Source: Plantactinospora endophytica
GTDB lineage: Bacteria > Actinomycetota > Actinomycetes > Mycobacteriales > Micromonosporaceae
Assembly: GCF_016862915.1 (NCBI RefSeq)
Contig: NZ_BONW01000016.1
Span: 62,001 to 126,000, forward strand
Reading direction: 5' to 3'
DNA: 64,000 bases
The first letter of the stretch is position 1, and each line of letters starts with the position of its first letter. This document shows, piece by piece, positions 51,557 to 60,366 of the stretch. A model generated the notes under the pieces. It was not told the DNA's origin and ran no database searches. It saw nothing but the letters and a program-made list of their open reading frames with translations. The position numbers and the translations under genes are program-made.

Positions 51557-52516
51557 GTGGTCCGGTACCTCGTCACCCGCCTGGGCCAGGCGCTCGTCGT
51601 CGTCGTGCTCGTCACCGTGATCGCGTTCCTGATCCTGCACCTCCTGCCCGGAGGTGCGGCCCGGGCGACCCTGGGCAAGGAGGCGACGCTGGAGCAGTTG
51701 GCGGCGTTCAACCACGAGATGGGCTACGACCGGCCCTGGATCCAGCAGTACGGCATGTACGTGCAGCGCCTGCTGCACGGCGACCTCGGCTACTCGTTCC
51801 AGCTCAACCAGTCGGTCACCGAGGCGATCACCCAACGGCTGCCCAAGACCATGGTGCTGTCGCTGCTCTCCACCCTGCTGGCGATCGTGGTGGCGATCCC
51901 GCTCGGGGTGATCCAGGCGGTACGCCGCAACCGCTGGCCGGACTACACCATCACCTCGCTGTCGCTGCTGGCGTACGCCACCCCCATCTTCTTCATGGGG
52001 TTGATGCTGATCATCCTCTTCTCGCAGGTCTGGCCGATCCTGCCGCCGGAGGCGCCGCAGGGCTTCACCGTCGGCGAGGTGCTGGCCGATCCGGCCGGGC
52101 TGGTGCTGCCCACCGTCACGCTGGCGATCGTCACCATCGCGGTCTACTCCCGTTACGTCCGCTCCTCGATGGTCGACAACCTGAACGAGAACTACGTCCG
52201 GACCGCCCGCAGCAAGGGCCTCTCCGAGCGCCGGGTGGTGGTCCGGCACACCCTGCGCAACGGCCTCTTCCCGGTGATCACCCTGCTCGGGATGTACCTG
52301 CCGGCGCTGTTCAGCGGTGCCCTGGTGGTCGAGTCGCTGTTCAACTTCCCGGGCATGGGGCAGCTCTTCTGGCAGGCGGCGCTCAAACGCGACTTCCCGA
52401 TCCTGCTCGGGGTCACGCTGATCATCTCGGTGGCGACGGTGCTCGGCGCACTCCTCGCCGACCTGCTCTACGCCGCGGTCGACCCGCGGGTACGACTCCG
52501 GGGGAGTACGTCGTGA
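51557..52516 (+). CDS. ABC transporter permease, DppB/OppB type
   Basis: The 319-residue permease starts at GTG 51557 behind GAGGAGGG. It has about six membrane helices; the N-terminus FLILHLLPGGAARATLG is typical of DppB, and the EAA loop YVRTARSKGLSERRVVVRHTLRNGLFPVIT contacts the ATPase. Its stop overlaps the GTG of the second permease. Confidence 0.92.
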   Translation: MVRYLVTRLGQALVVVVLVTVIAFLILHLLPGGAARATLGKEATLEQLAAFNHEMGYDRPWIQQYGMYVQRLLHGDLGYSFQLNQSVTEAITQRLPKTMVLSLLSTLLAIVVAIPLGVIQAVRRNRWPDYTITSLSLLAYATPIFFMGLMLIILFSQVWPILPPEAPQGFTVGEVLADPAGLVLPTVTLAIVTIAVYSRYVRSSMVDNLNENYVRTARSKGLSERRVVVRHTLRNGLFPVITLLGMYLPALFSGALVVESLFNFPGMGQLFWQAALKRDFPILLGVTLIISVATVLGALLADLLYAAVDPRVRLRGSTS

Positions 52517-53436
52517 CCACCCTCTCCGAACTGGCCCCCACCCCACCGGTCGGCGCACCCCAGCCGACCACCCCCGACGAGGCGCCGGTACGCGGCCTGT
52601 GGCGGCAGGGGCTCGCGGTCTTCTGCGAGAACCGGCTGGCCCTGGTCGGCCTGGGCCTGTTCGTACTGCTGGCCGGGGTCTGCTTCCTCGGCCCGCTCTT
52701 CTACCACACCGACCAGGTGCACACCGACCTCGCCAGGGTGCACCTGGCACCCGGCGCCGGGCAGCCGCTCGGCACCGACGGGGTCGGCTACGACCAGCTC
52801 GGCCGGATGATGCTCGGCGGGCAGACCTCGATCGTCGTCGGGCTGGCGGCCGGCATCCTCGCCACCTTCCTCGGCACCGTCTGGGGCGCCGTCGCCGGGT
52901 TCGCCGGCGGCTGGGTGGACGCCGCGATGATGCGGGTGGTCGACGCGATGATGTCGATCCCGTCGCTGTTCCTCTTCATGCTGCTGGCCGCGATCGTCAC
53001 GCCGAGCGTACCGATGCTGATCGTCATCATCGGTGCCTTCGCCTGGCTCGGCCCGGCCCGGCTGGTCCGGGGCGAGGCGCTGACCCTGCGCTCCCGGGAG
53101 TACGTCCAGGCGATGCGCGGGATGGGCGGCACCGGCGGCCGGGCGGTACGCAAGCACATCGTGCCGAACGCCATCGGCACGGTGATCGTGAACGCCACCT
53201 TCCAGGTCGCCGACGCGATCCTCTACGTCGCCTACCTGTCCTTCCTCGGCCTCGGCGTGCCGCCACCGGCCGCGAACTGGGGCGGGATGCTCTCCGACGG
53301 TCTCGCGGACACCTACAGCGGCCACTGGTGGCTGCTGTACCCGCCCGGAATCGCCATCATCCTCATCGTGCTCGCCTTCAACTTCATGGGCGACGGGCTG
53401 AGGGACGCCTTCGAGGTCCGGCTCCGGCGCCGCTAG
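52513..53436 (+). CDS. ABC transporter permease, DppC/OppC type
   Basis: The 307-residue permease starts at GTG 52513, overlapping the preceding stop (GTGA). It has the DppC N-terminal extension and about six helices with the EAA loop YVQAMRGMGGTGGRAVRKHIVPNAIG. It pairs with the DppB-type subunit to form the membrane channel. The ATPase gene follows 12 bases later. Confidence 0.92.
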   Translation: MTTLSELAPTPPVGAPQPTTPDEAPVRGLWRQGLAVFCENRLALVGLGLFVLLAGVCFLGPLFYHTDQVHTDLARVHLAPGAGQPLGTDGVGYDQLGRMMLGGQTSIVVGLAAGILATFLGTVWGAVAGFAGGWVDAAMMRVVDAMMSIPSLFLFMLLAAIVTPSVPMLIVIIGAFAWLGPARLVRGEALTLRSREYVQAMRGMGGTGGRAVRKHIVPNAIGTVIVNATFQVADAILYVAYLSFLGLGVPPPAANWGGMLSDGLADTYSGHWWLLYPPGIAIILIVLAFNFMGDGLRDAFEVRLRRR

Positions 53437-53448
53437 GGGAGTGGGGAA

Positions 53449-55782
53449 ATGAGCGCACCGATCAACTCGACCGCCGCAACCGTGCAGGCGTCCGGCCGGT
53501 CCGGTCCGCTGCTGGAACTGCGGCACCTGCGTACCGACATCGCGCTGCGGCGCGGCACGGTGCACGCCCTGGACGACGTCAGCCTGGCGGTCCGGCCGGG
53601 GGAGACCCTCGGCATCGTGGGCGAGTCGGGCAGCGGCAAGACGATGACCGCGCTGTCGGTGATGGGCCTGCTGCCCTCCGGCGGCGAGGTGGTCGGCGGG
53701 GAGATCCTCTTCGAGGGCCGCGACCTGCGTTCGCTGCCACCCGAGGAGGTACGCCGGATTCGGGGCGTCCGGATGGGCATGGTCTTCCAGGATCCGTTGA
53801 CCTCGCTGAACCCGACGATGCGGATCGGTGTGCAGGTTGCCGAGCCGCTCCGGGTGCACCAGCGGGTCGGCAAGGCACAGGCCCGGGAACAGGCGATCGA
53901 CATCCTGCGCCGGGTCGGGATGCCCCGCCCGGACCGGGTGGTCGACAACTATCCGCACGAACTCTCCGGCGGGATGCGCCAGCGGGTCGCCATCGCCATG
54001 GCGCTGGTCTGCTCGCCCAAGCTGCTGATCGCGGACGAGCCGACCACCGCGCTCGACGTGACCACCCAGCGGCAGATCCTCGAACTCATCGACGACCTGC
54101 GCGAAGAGTTCGGCATGGCGGTCGTGCTGGTCACCCACGACCTGGGCGTGATCGCCGGCCGGGCCGACCGGGTCGCGGTGATGTACGCCGGCCGGGTGGT
54201 CGAGACCGCCGCGACGCGGGAGTTGTTCCGGTCGCCCCGGCACCGCTACACCGAGGCGTTGATGGAGGCGCTGCCGGAGTCGGCGACCCGGGAGGAGGGC
54301 TCGCGGCTCTACAGCATTCCCGGGCTGCCGCCGGACCTGTCCCGGCCGTTGACCGGCTGCCGGTTCGCCGCCCGCTGCCGGTACGCCACCGACGACTGCC
54401 GGACCACCGACGTGACGCTGACCGCCGGCCGCCACCAGTACGCCTGCCTGCACCCGGTCCCCGCCCCGGCAGCCGGCACCTCCGCCGAGCCGGTGCAGCC
54501 GGTCGAGGCGATGCGGCCGACCGGGCCGGCGGAGCCGGTTGCGGCGGCGGAGCGGATCGGGCCGGACGAGTCGATCGGGCCGGACGAGGGGGCCGGTCCG
54601 GTCGAGGTGGTGACGCTCCGGGCGGGCGAGCCGGCACCGGCGCCGCGTCCGGGCGGGCCGGTCGGGACAACGAAGTCCCGGCCGGTCTCACCGGCACCGG
54701 TCCCGTCGGTCCCGGAGCCGAATCCGGTCCTGTCGGGCCGTGAGCCGGCGCCGATTCTGTCGGTCCGGGAGCCCGCGCCGATCCTGTCGGTCCGGGAGCT
54801 GGTCAAGGACTATCCGGCGGGCGGGGGTGGGCTGCTGCGCCGCGCCGCCGGGCAGGTGAGCGCGGTCGCCGGGGTGTCGTTGGACGTCCACCCCGGAGAG
54901 ACGTTCGGGTTGGTGGGCGAATCCGGGTGCGGCAAGTCCACCGTGGGCCGGCTGGTGGTCGGGCTGGAGCGGCCGACGGCCGGCCGGATCGTGCTGGACG
55001 GTACCGACATCTCCACCCTGGACCGGCGGGAACGCCGCCGGATGCACCGGCAGGTCCAGTTGATGTTCCAGGACAGCTACGCGGCGATGAACCCGAGGAT
55101 GCGGGTCGACGCCATCCTCGCCGAGCCGCTGGAGATCCAGCAGGTCGGCGACGGGTCGGCGCGACGGGCCCGGATCGCGACGCTGCTCGACCAGGTGGGG
55201 CTCTCCCGACGGGTACTGGAACGCTATCCGCACGAGTTCTCCGGCGGCCAGTTGCAGCGCATCGGCCTGGCCCGGTCACTGGCGCTGCAACCCCGGCTGA
55301 TCGTCGGCGACGAGCCGGTGAGCGCACTCGACGTGTCGATCCAGGCACAGGTGCTGAACCTGATGCGGGACCTGCAACGCGAACTCGGCCTGGCGTACGT
55401 CTTCATCAGCCACGACCTCTCGGTCGTCGACTACATGTCGGACCGGATCGGGGTGATGTACCTGGGCAAGCTCGTCGAGGTCGGTCCGGCGCACGACGTG
55501 GTCCGGTCCGCCCGGCATCCGTACACCCAGGCGCTGATCGACGCGGTGCCGTCGGCCAGCCCCGATGCGGCGGCGGAGCGGGAGAGCGTGACGATCCGGG
55601 GCGAGCTGCCGAGTGCGGTCAACCCGCCCACCGGGTGCCGGTTCCGTACCCGGTGCCCGATCGCGGCCGAGATCTGCCGGACGGAGCCGCCGCTGGCCGG
55701 CGCCGTGCACCAGGTGGCCTGCCACTTCCCACTACGTCCGGAGTCGAGCGCGGCGAGCGTACCGGCCGGGGCGGCCGGATAG
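53449..55782 (+). CDS. Fused DppD-DppF-type ABC ATPase with repetitive linker
   Basis: The 777-residue protein carries two complete ATPase domains. The first (about 20-270) has [21 protein letters not shown] and [12 protein letters not shown]; the second (about 450-700) has [19 protein letters not shown] and [12 protein letters not shown]. Each is followed by the oligopeptide-type Cys-rich C-terminal motif ([11 protein letters not shown] and [11 protein letters not shown]). The linker (about 335-445) is rich in Pro, Gly and Glu and contains repeated units such as REPAPILSV and [11 protein letters not shown]. DppD and DppF are more often separate genes. It energises the importer. Confidence 0.92.
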   Translation: MSAPINSTAATVQASGRSGPLLELRHLRTDIALRRGTVHALDDVSLAVRPGETLGIVGESGSGKTMTALSVMGLLPSGGEVVGGEILFEGRDLRSLPPEEVRRIRGVRMGMVFQDPLTSLNPTMRIGVQVAEPLRVHQRVGKAQAREQAIDILRRVGMPRPDRVVDNYPHELSGGMRQRVAIAMALVCSPKLLIADEPTTALDVTTQRQILELIDDLREEFGMAVVLVTHDLGVIAGRADRVAVMYAGRVVETAATRELFRSPRHRYTEALMEALPESATREEGSRLYSIPGLPPDLSRPLTGCRFAARCRYATDDCRTTDVTLTAGRHQYACLHPVPAPAAGTSAEPVQPVEAMRPTGPAEPVAAAERIGPDESIGPDEGAGPVEVVTLRAGEPAPAPRPGGPVGTTKSRPVSPAPVPSVPEPNPVLSGREPAPILSVREPAPILSVRELVKDYPAGGGGLLRRAAGQVSAVAGVSLDVHPGETFGLVGESGCGKSTVGRLVVGLERPTAGRIVLDGTDISTLDRRERRRMHRQVQLMFQDSYAAMNPRMRVDAILAEPLEIQQVGDGSARRARIATLLDQVGLSRRVLERYPHEFSGGQLQRIGLARSLALQPRLIVGDEPVSALDVSIQAQVLNLMRDLQRELGLAYVFISHDLSVVDYMSDRIGVMYLGKLVEVGPAHDVVRSARHPYTQALIDAVPSASPDAAAERESVTIRGELPSAVNPPTGCRFRTRCPIAAEICRTEPPLAGAVHQVACHFPLRPESSAASVPAGAAG

Positions 55783-55810
55783 CCCTGGCCGGGTACGTCG
55801 GTGCGCCGGG

Positions 55811-56320
55811 TCAGGGCGTCGGGAAGCCGTACCGGGCGGCGTGCTCGGGGTCGGCCGGGTCGATCTGCCGGATCCCCTCGTCGGCGAGTCGCTTGTTGAC
55901 CTCGTCGAGTTGGTCGCGGACCAGTCGTGCCTCCTCTTCGGTGACCCGCCCCCGGTGCGGCTTGCCGGCGTGCTCCAGGCTGCTGTAGTCGATCCGTTCC
56001 CGACTCGTCTTCGCCGGGCGTACCCGTTCGGCGGTGCGCAGCAGTTGCGCCATCGGCACGTCGGTGGCGAGCGCGTCGAACTCGCTGGCGGTGAGGACGA
56101 CCCGGCGCGGAGCCTCGCCCGGCTGTCCGTCGTGGATCTCCACGACCGCGACGTCCAACGCCGCGTCGTCGATGTTCTCGACCTCGGTCGGCTCGGCCTC
56201 CAACTGCACCGGCCCGGCGACCAGGTCGGGATGGTCCAGCACCACGATCCGGACCACCTTGTCGGCGGAGTGCACCACCTTGCCACTGAAGTCGGAGACG
56301 TGAACCGTCCGCTTACCCAT
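55811..56320 (-). CDS. Conserved-looking protein of unknown function (169 residues)
   Basis: The protein is soluble and acidic overall. It has an N-terminal segment likely to form beta strands (TVHVSDFSGKVVHSADKVVRIVVLDH) and a helical C-terminus (TEEEARLVRDQLDEVNKRLADEGIRQIDP). I do not recognise the family. The gene is convergent with the ABC importer operon; its start is ATG 56320. Confidence 0.7.
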   Translation of the reverse strand: MGKRTVHVSDFSGKVVHSADKVVRIVVLDHPDLVAGPVQLEAEPTEVENIDDAALDVAVVEIHDGQPGEAPRRVVLTASEFDALATDVPMAQLLRTAERVRPAKTSRERIDYSSLEHAGKPHRGRVTEEEARLVRDQLDEVNKRLADEGIRQIDPADPEHAARYGFPTP

Positions 56321-56523
56321 GCCTGCGCTATCTCCTGTCCGGGCGGGGCCGCCGGGCGCCGGCTCTTCGGCCGGCGACGGCCAGCATCAGAAATTACCCG
56401 ACAGGTGTGCGAACCGCCCGGGTGGGGGCGGGCGTGTCCGGGGGCAAACCGTCCGGGCCCGACGCTGCGGCGCCCGGCGTCCCCGGCGGATCTCCCCGGC
56501 CTCCCGGGAATATCCGTACACCC

Positions 56524-56539
56524 TACGTTGTACGATGTA
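56524..56539 (+). promoter_or_regulatory. Imperfect 16-bp palindrome before the VOC gene
   Basis: TACGTTGTACGATGTA has six of eight base pairs symmetric around GTAC and lies 31 bp before the start, suggesting a TetR-type operator. No TetR gene is nearby in the window. Confidence 0.35.
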
Positions 56540-56570
56540 AGGAGTTTAGTTCTACGCCAGGGAGCCGCTT

Positions 56571-56957
56571 GTGAAGATCACCTCGTCCGCCGTCTCGCTG
56601 AACGTGGCGGACGTCGCCGCCTCCAGCCGTTTCCTCAGCCAGCACTTCGGGTTCCGCGAGGAGATGTCCGCCGACGGCTTCTCGTCACTGACCCGCGACG
56701 ACGCCGGCATGAACGTCATCTTCCTGCGCCAGGGCCTGCCGTCGCTGCCGGCCGACCAGCGCGACGAGCACGCCCGTGGCCTCAGCCTGGCCTTCGTCGT
56801 CGACGACCTGGAGGGCGAACTCGCCCGGCTGCGGTCCGAGGGCGTGACCATCACCATGCCGCTCACCGTCGAGGAGTGGGGGGAGCGGGCCTTCCAGGTA
56901 CGCGACCCCAACGGCGTCATCGTGCAACTCGTCGACTGGAACGGCCCCCGCCAGTAG
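56571..56957 (+). CDS. VOC-family (glyoxalase/bleomycin-resistance-like) protein
   Basis: The 128-residue protein starts at GTG 56571 behind GGGAG. It has the vicinal-oxygen-chelate pattern: SLNVADVAASSRFLSQHFGF at the start, LAFVVDDLEGELARLRSEGV in the middle, and VRDPNGVIVQLVDW at the end. Such proteins are small metalloenzymes or drug-binding resistance proteins. The substrate is not predictable. Confidence 0.85.
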   Translation: MKITSSAVSLNVADVAASSRFLSQHFGFREEMSADGFSSLTRDDAGMNVIFLRQGLPSLPADQRDEHARGLSLAFVVDDLEGELARLRSEGVTITMPLTVEEWGERAFQVRDPNGVIVQLVDWNGPRQ

Positions 56958-56975
56958 GCGGTTCCGTCGGCATCC

Positions 56976-57032
56976 TGGGTGCCGGCGGGGCAACTCGGCC
57001 GTGGCCCGCCGGCACCCACGTCGGCGGGCCAC
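56976..57032. terminator. Alternative hairpins between convergent genes
   Basis: Arms at 56976-56989 and 57005-57018 form a perfect 14-bp stem. The second arm overlaps a segment (57001-57011) that can instead pair with 57022-57032 over 11 bp. The two structures exclude each other; most likely each serves one of the convergent transcripts. Confidence 0.6.
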
Positions 57033-57067
57033 GCCGCCCGGCCACTCGTCGGGCCGGCCCCCGTCCC

Positions 57068-57739
57068 TCAGTCGTCAGCCGCGCGCCGGTGCGGGACGAG
57101 CCGGGTGCTGTACAGCCCGCCGCTGGTCAGCCCGTAGAACGGCGGCAGGAGGATGAAGATCGCCAGACCGGCGAGCGGGTTGACCAGGAAGCCGAGCAGC
57201 CCGCCCAGCGCGTACAGCACCAGCCCGATCAGGGCGCGGAGCCGTTCGGAGGGGAAGAACCCCGGGGCGACCCCCTCCACCAGCAGTTCACGGTGCGTGG
57301 CGAGGTAGTGGTACAGCATCAGCCAACTGATGCAGACCACCACGCCGACCAGCGCGTACAGCACGGTGGCGACGCGTTGGTCCGGCAGGTCGTGTTCCTG
57401 GAGCGTCCGGGAGAGTACGGAGGTCGGGAACGGCAGCAGCGCCGTGCTGAACAGCACGAGCAGGTTCGCCCAGTGCAGCCCACGGTCGGCCTCCCGGACC
57501 CGGCTGAACGTAGCCTTGTGGTTGAGCCAGATGACGGCGACGTAGAGGTACGACGCGACGTACGCCGCGTAGCTGGGCCACTGCTTCACCAGCCCGGACA
57601 GCAGCTCGCCCGGCTCGCCCTCCGGTACCCGCAGCTCCAGTACCAGCAGGGTGATGACGATCGCCAGAACACCGTCGCTGAAGCCCTCGGCACGACCGGT
57701 GTCCGTCCGTGCGCCGATCTCGTCGGTTGGCCCACTCAC
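57068..57739 (-). CDS. TMEM175-like (DUF1211) membrane protein
   Basis: The 223-residue protein has six membrane segments and the family signature RAEGFSDGVLAIVITLLVLEL in helix 1. Bacterial TMEM175 proteins are tetrameric potassium channels. The gene is monocistronic, convergent with the VOC gene. Confidence 0.88.
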   Translation of the reverse strand: MSGPTDEIGARTDTGRAEGFSDGVLAIVITLLVLELRVPEGEPGELLSGLVKQWPSYAAYVASYLYVAVIWLNHKATFSRVREADRGLHWANLLVLFSTALLPFPTSVLSRTLQEHDLPDQRVATVLYALVGVVVCISWLMLYHYLATHRELLVEGVAPGFFPSERLRALIGLVLYALGGLLGFLVNPLAGLAIFILLPPFYGLTSGGLYSTRLVPHRRAADD

Positions 57740-57860
57740 GGCTGCCGGCTACCCGACGGCGGCATGGGTAATCGCGCGGGCCGGGCTACCAGTACGACGG
57801 CGGGGCGGACGGCGCGGCGGCCGGTCCGGGCGGGACCGGCCGCCGACTACCGAGCCGGGG

Positions 57861-58844
57861 TCAGTTGAGCCCGCGCGGGATCCGCCAGAAGGCGAACCCG
57901 GCCAGCAACCCGGCGAGTACCAGGTAGAAGCCGAACTCCAGCCACTGGAAGGTCCAGTACCGGTCGGCGGGCTGGTACGACAGCGTCATGTGGAAGCCCT
58001 TCGTCTCGATGCACGCCTTGTGCACGCTGGGCTCGCTGTGCGGGCAGCTCTCGATCTGCTCCTGGGTCGCCGGGTTGCCAGCGGCGTCGAACATCTGGGG
58101 ATTGCTGGTCAGCACCCAGGCGCCCGGTACGGCGAAATTCTCGGTCCGAACCTCGCCCGTCCCATTGATCATCAGGCCCCTGGCGTTGGCGGCGGTCCAG
58201 GCGACCGTCTCGGTGACGGCCGGTTGCAGGTGCGGGCGGACCATGGTGGGGACCAGGATCTGTAGCAGGACGAACCCGGCGAGCAGGATGGCCATCGCGG
58301 GAACGGTCCGGCGGACCAGCAACCCGACGGTGACCCCGGCGACGACCGCGAAGACGGCGTAGCCGAGCGGGGCGATGTTGCGGGCGGGGAAGAGCAACGG
58401 GTCGAACCGGCCGTCGAACAGCTTGTCGTAGGGACTGGCGGCCCAGGTCAGCAGCAGACTGAGCGCGCCGGTGAGGGTCGCGCCGGCCAGCGTGACGAGG
58501 CCCAGTTTGACGGCCAGCCAGCGGGTACGGCTGATGCTCTGGTTCCAGACCAGACGGTGGGTACCGGCCTCGAACTCGCGGGCGAGCAGCGGCGCGCCCC
58601 AGAACGCCCCGACGATGCCGGGCACCAGTACGACCAGGAATCCGGTCAGCAGCAGTGGGGTGAAATAGGCGTTCTCGAAGACGTCCTTGGCCGTCTCGAC
58701 GGAGCAGCCGGCGCAGTCGACGTTCACCTCGTACGCGGTGCGGATCCGCAGTCCGAGTACGACAAGGTACGTGGCGAGGGTGGCCAGCACCGCCACGGCG
58801 ACCAGGGCCTGGCCGCGGAACTGACGCCAGGTCAGCCAGATCAT
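57861..58844 (-). CDS. ABC transporter permease subunit
   Basis: The 327-residue membrane protein starts at ATG 58844 with GGAGG seven bases upstream. It has about six helices, with the ABC-2-type segment LLAREFEAGTHRLVWNQSISRTRWLAVKLGLV. A large extracytoplasmic loop (about 215-295) contains Cys residues (IESCPHSEPSVHKACIE). It is the third gene of a GntR-ATPase-permease operon, overlapping the ATPase gene by ATGA. Such operons often export antibiotics or respond to envelope stress. Confidence 0.85.
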   Translation of the reverse strand: MIWLTWRQFRGQALVAVAVLATLATYLVVLGLRIRTAYEVNVDCAGCSVETAKDVFENAYFTPLLLTGFLVVLVPGIVGAFWGAPLLAREFEAGTHRLVWNQSISRTRWLAVKLGLVTLAGATLTGALSLLLTWAASPYDKLFDGRFDPLLFPARNIAPLGYAVFAVVAGVTVGLLVRRTVPAMAILLAGFVLLQILVPTMVRPHLQPAVTETVAWTAANARGLMINGTGEVRTENFAVPGAWVLTSNPQMFDAAGNPATQEQIESCPHSEPSVHKACIETKGFHMTLSYQPADRYWTFQWLEFGFYLVLAGLLAGFAFWRIPRGLN

Positions 58845-59746
58845 CGGGAGACCTCCAGGGGCTGTCCGGCGTTGGCGGTGGGGACGGGCTCGGCGGCCCG
58901 GCCCAGGTAGGCGAGGACCATCTCCTCCAGGTCGAGATGTTCCGCGGCGGGCATGTGGTCGCGGAGCGTACCGGTGGTGTCCCGGACGATCAGCGTGGTC
59001 TGCCGGGCGGTGTGGGTCGCCTGGATGACCTCGATCCCCGGCGGCGGCGGATCGAGGTCGCCGCGCGCGGCGACCAGCCGGTAGTGGGCGGTGAGCAGCT
59101 CCTCCACGTCCCCGGCGAGCTGGGTCCGGGAGGCGGCCAGCACGATCAGGTGGTCGCAGACCCGTTCCAGGTCGCCGAGCAGGTGGGAGGAGAGCAGGAC
59201 GCTGACCTCCAGTTCGGCGACGAACTCCATCAGGCTCTGTAGGAAGGTCCGCCGGGCGAGCGGGTCGAGGGCGGCCACCGGCTCGTCGAAGATCAGTAGC
59301 TCCGGCCGTTTGGCGGCGGCCAGGGTCAGGGCGAGCTGGGCGCGCTGGCCGCCGGAGAGCCGCCCCGCCTTCTGTGTCGGGTCGAGGCCGACCTGGTTGA
59401 TCCGCTGCTGCGCCAGCCGGTCGTCCCAACCGGGGTTCAGCCGGGCGCCCAGCCGCAGGTGGTCGCCGACGGAGAGGTTCGGGTAGACGGGGGTGTCCTG
59501 CGCGACGAAACCGACCCTGGCCAGTTGTGTCGCGTCGGCGGCGGGCCGGGAACCGAGCACCTCGATGGTGCCGGTGGTCGGCGCGATCATGCCCGAGGCG
59601 AGGTTCAGCAGGGTGGACTTGCCGGCGCCGTTCGGCCCGACCAGCCCGACCACCCGTCGGGCGGGGATGCTCAGGGTCACGTTCGTGAGGGCCTGGCGCC
59701 GGCCGTAGCGCTTGCCGAGTGCGTCGGTCCGCAGGACCGGGGTCAT
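58841..59746 (-). CDS. ABC transporter ATP-binding protein
   Basis: The 301-residue ATPase has Walker A GPNGAGKST, signature LSGGQRAQLAL and Walker B LLIFDEPVAALD, with the H-loop in LLSSHLLGDLERVCDH. It drives the permease encoded next. ATG 59746 overlaps the regulator stop, so the three genes are translationally linked. Confidence 0.93.
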   Translation of the reverse strand: MTPVLRTDALGKRYGRRQALTNVTLSIPARRVVGLVGPNGAGKSTLLNLASGMIAPTTGTIEVLGSRPAADATQLARVGFVAQDTPVYPNLSVGDHLRLGARLNPGWDDRLAQQRINQVGLDPTQKAGRLSGGQRAQLALTLAAAKRPELLIFDEPVAALDPLARRTFLQSLMEFVAELEVSVLLSSHLLGDLERVCDHLIVLAASRTQLAGDVEELLTAHYRLVAARGDLDPPPPGIEVIQATHTARQTTLIVRDTTGTLRDHMPAAEHLDLEEMVLAYLGRAAEPVPTANAGQPLEVSR

Positions 59747-60132
59747 GGTGTCACCTCTGTGGCCTTTCGAAATGTGGTCATGAAGAGGGCTTCGATGCTG
59801 TCGGGATCGAGGCCGGCGTGCTGCGCCCTGGCGAGCCAGGCGACCAGTTCGGTGCGGAGCGACTCGTGCGCGGCGAGAGAGTCGTCGGTCAACGTCCGGG
59901 TCACGAACGTCCCCACACCCGGGCGCGGGGAGACCAGACCCTGGTGCTCCAGCTCCCGATACGCCTTGAGGACCGTGTTGGGGTTGATCGCCAACCGCGC
60001 CACGACCTCCTTGACCGTCGGGAGCTGGTCGCCGGTGGCCAGCAGGCCGAGCCGCAGCGCCTGCTGGACCTGTTGGACCAGCTGGAGGTACGGAGCGAGG
60101 CCCGAGCGGGCGTCCAGGTGGAAATCGATCAC
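59743..60132 (-). CDS. YtrA-type GntR regulator
   Basis: The 129-residue protein starts at GTG 60132 with GAGG six bases upstream. It is a winged-helix protein (about 12-80; SGLAPYLQLVQQVQQALRLGLLATGDQLPTVKEVVARLAINPNTVLKAYRELEHQG) with a short C-terminal dimerisation helix, as in YtrA-type GntR proteins that control their own ABC operons. It is unrelated to the FCD-type regulator of the oxalate island. Confidence 0.9.
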   Translation of the reverse strand: MIDFHLDARSGLAPYLQLVQQVQQALRLGLLATGDQLPTVKEVVARLAINPNTVLKAYRELEHQGLVSPRPGVGTFVTRTLTDDSLAAHESLRTELVAWLARAQHAGLDPDSIEALFMTTFRKATEVTP

Positions 60133-60148
60133 TGCTACCTCTATTTAT

Positions 60149-60160
60149 CTAGTCTCCTAG
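60149..60160. promoter_or_regulatory. Candidate YtrA-type operator
   Basis: CTAGTCTCCTAG, an inverted CTAG repeat with a 4-bp centre, lies 16 bp before the regulator start. On the minus strand TATAGT and, 19 bp further up, TTGACA may form the promoter. Confidence 0.45.
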
Positions 60161-60366
60161 CACTATAGGGGTGCAGCACTACCGGCTGTCAAGAAATGGG
60201 GTGGCCGCCGGGCACCGCCGGCCGATGCTCGGGACCGGACGTCCGGAAACCGCCGTTGGTCCGATAGTCACATCTACCAAGGCTGATCTAAGTTCGACGG
60301 CAAGTTGCCGCCGCATCCGGATCGTCCTGCTTCGCGGCGGCGGTGGACGGACGCCGGGGGGCGCTC

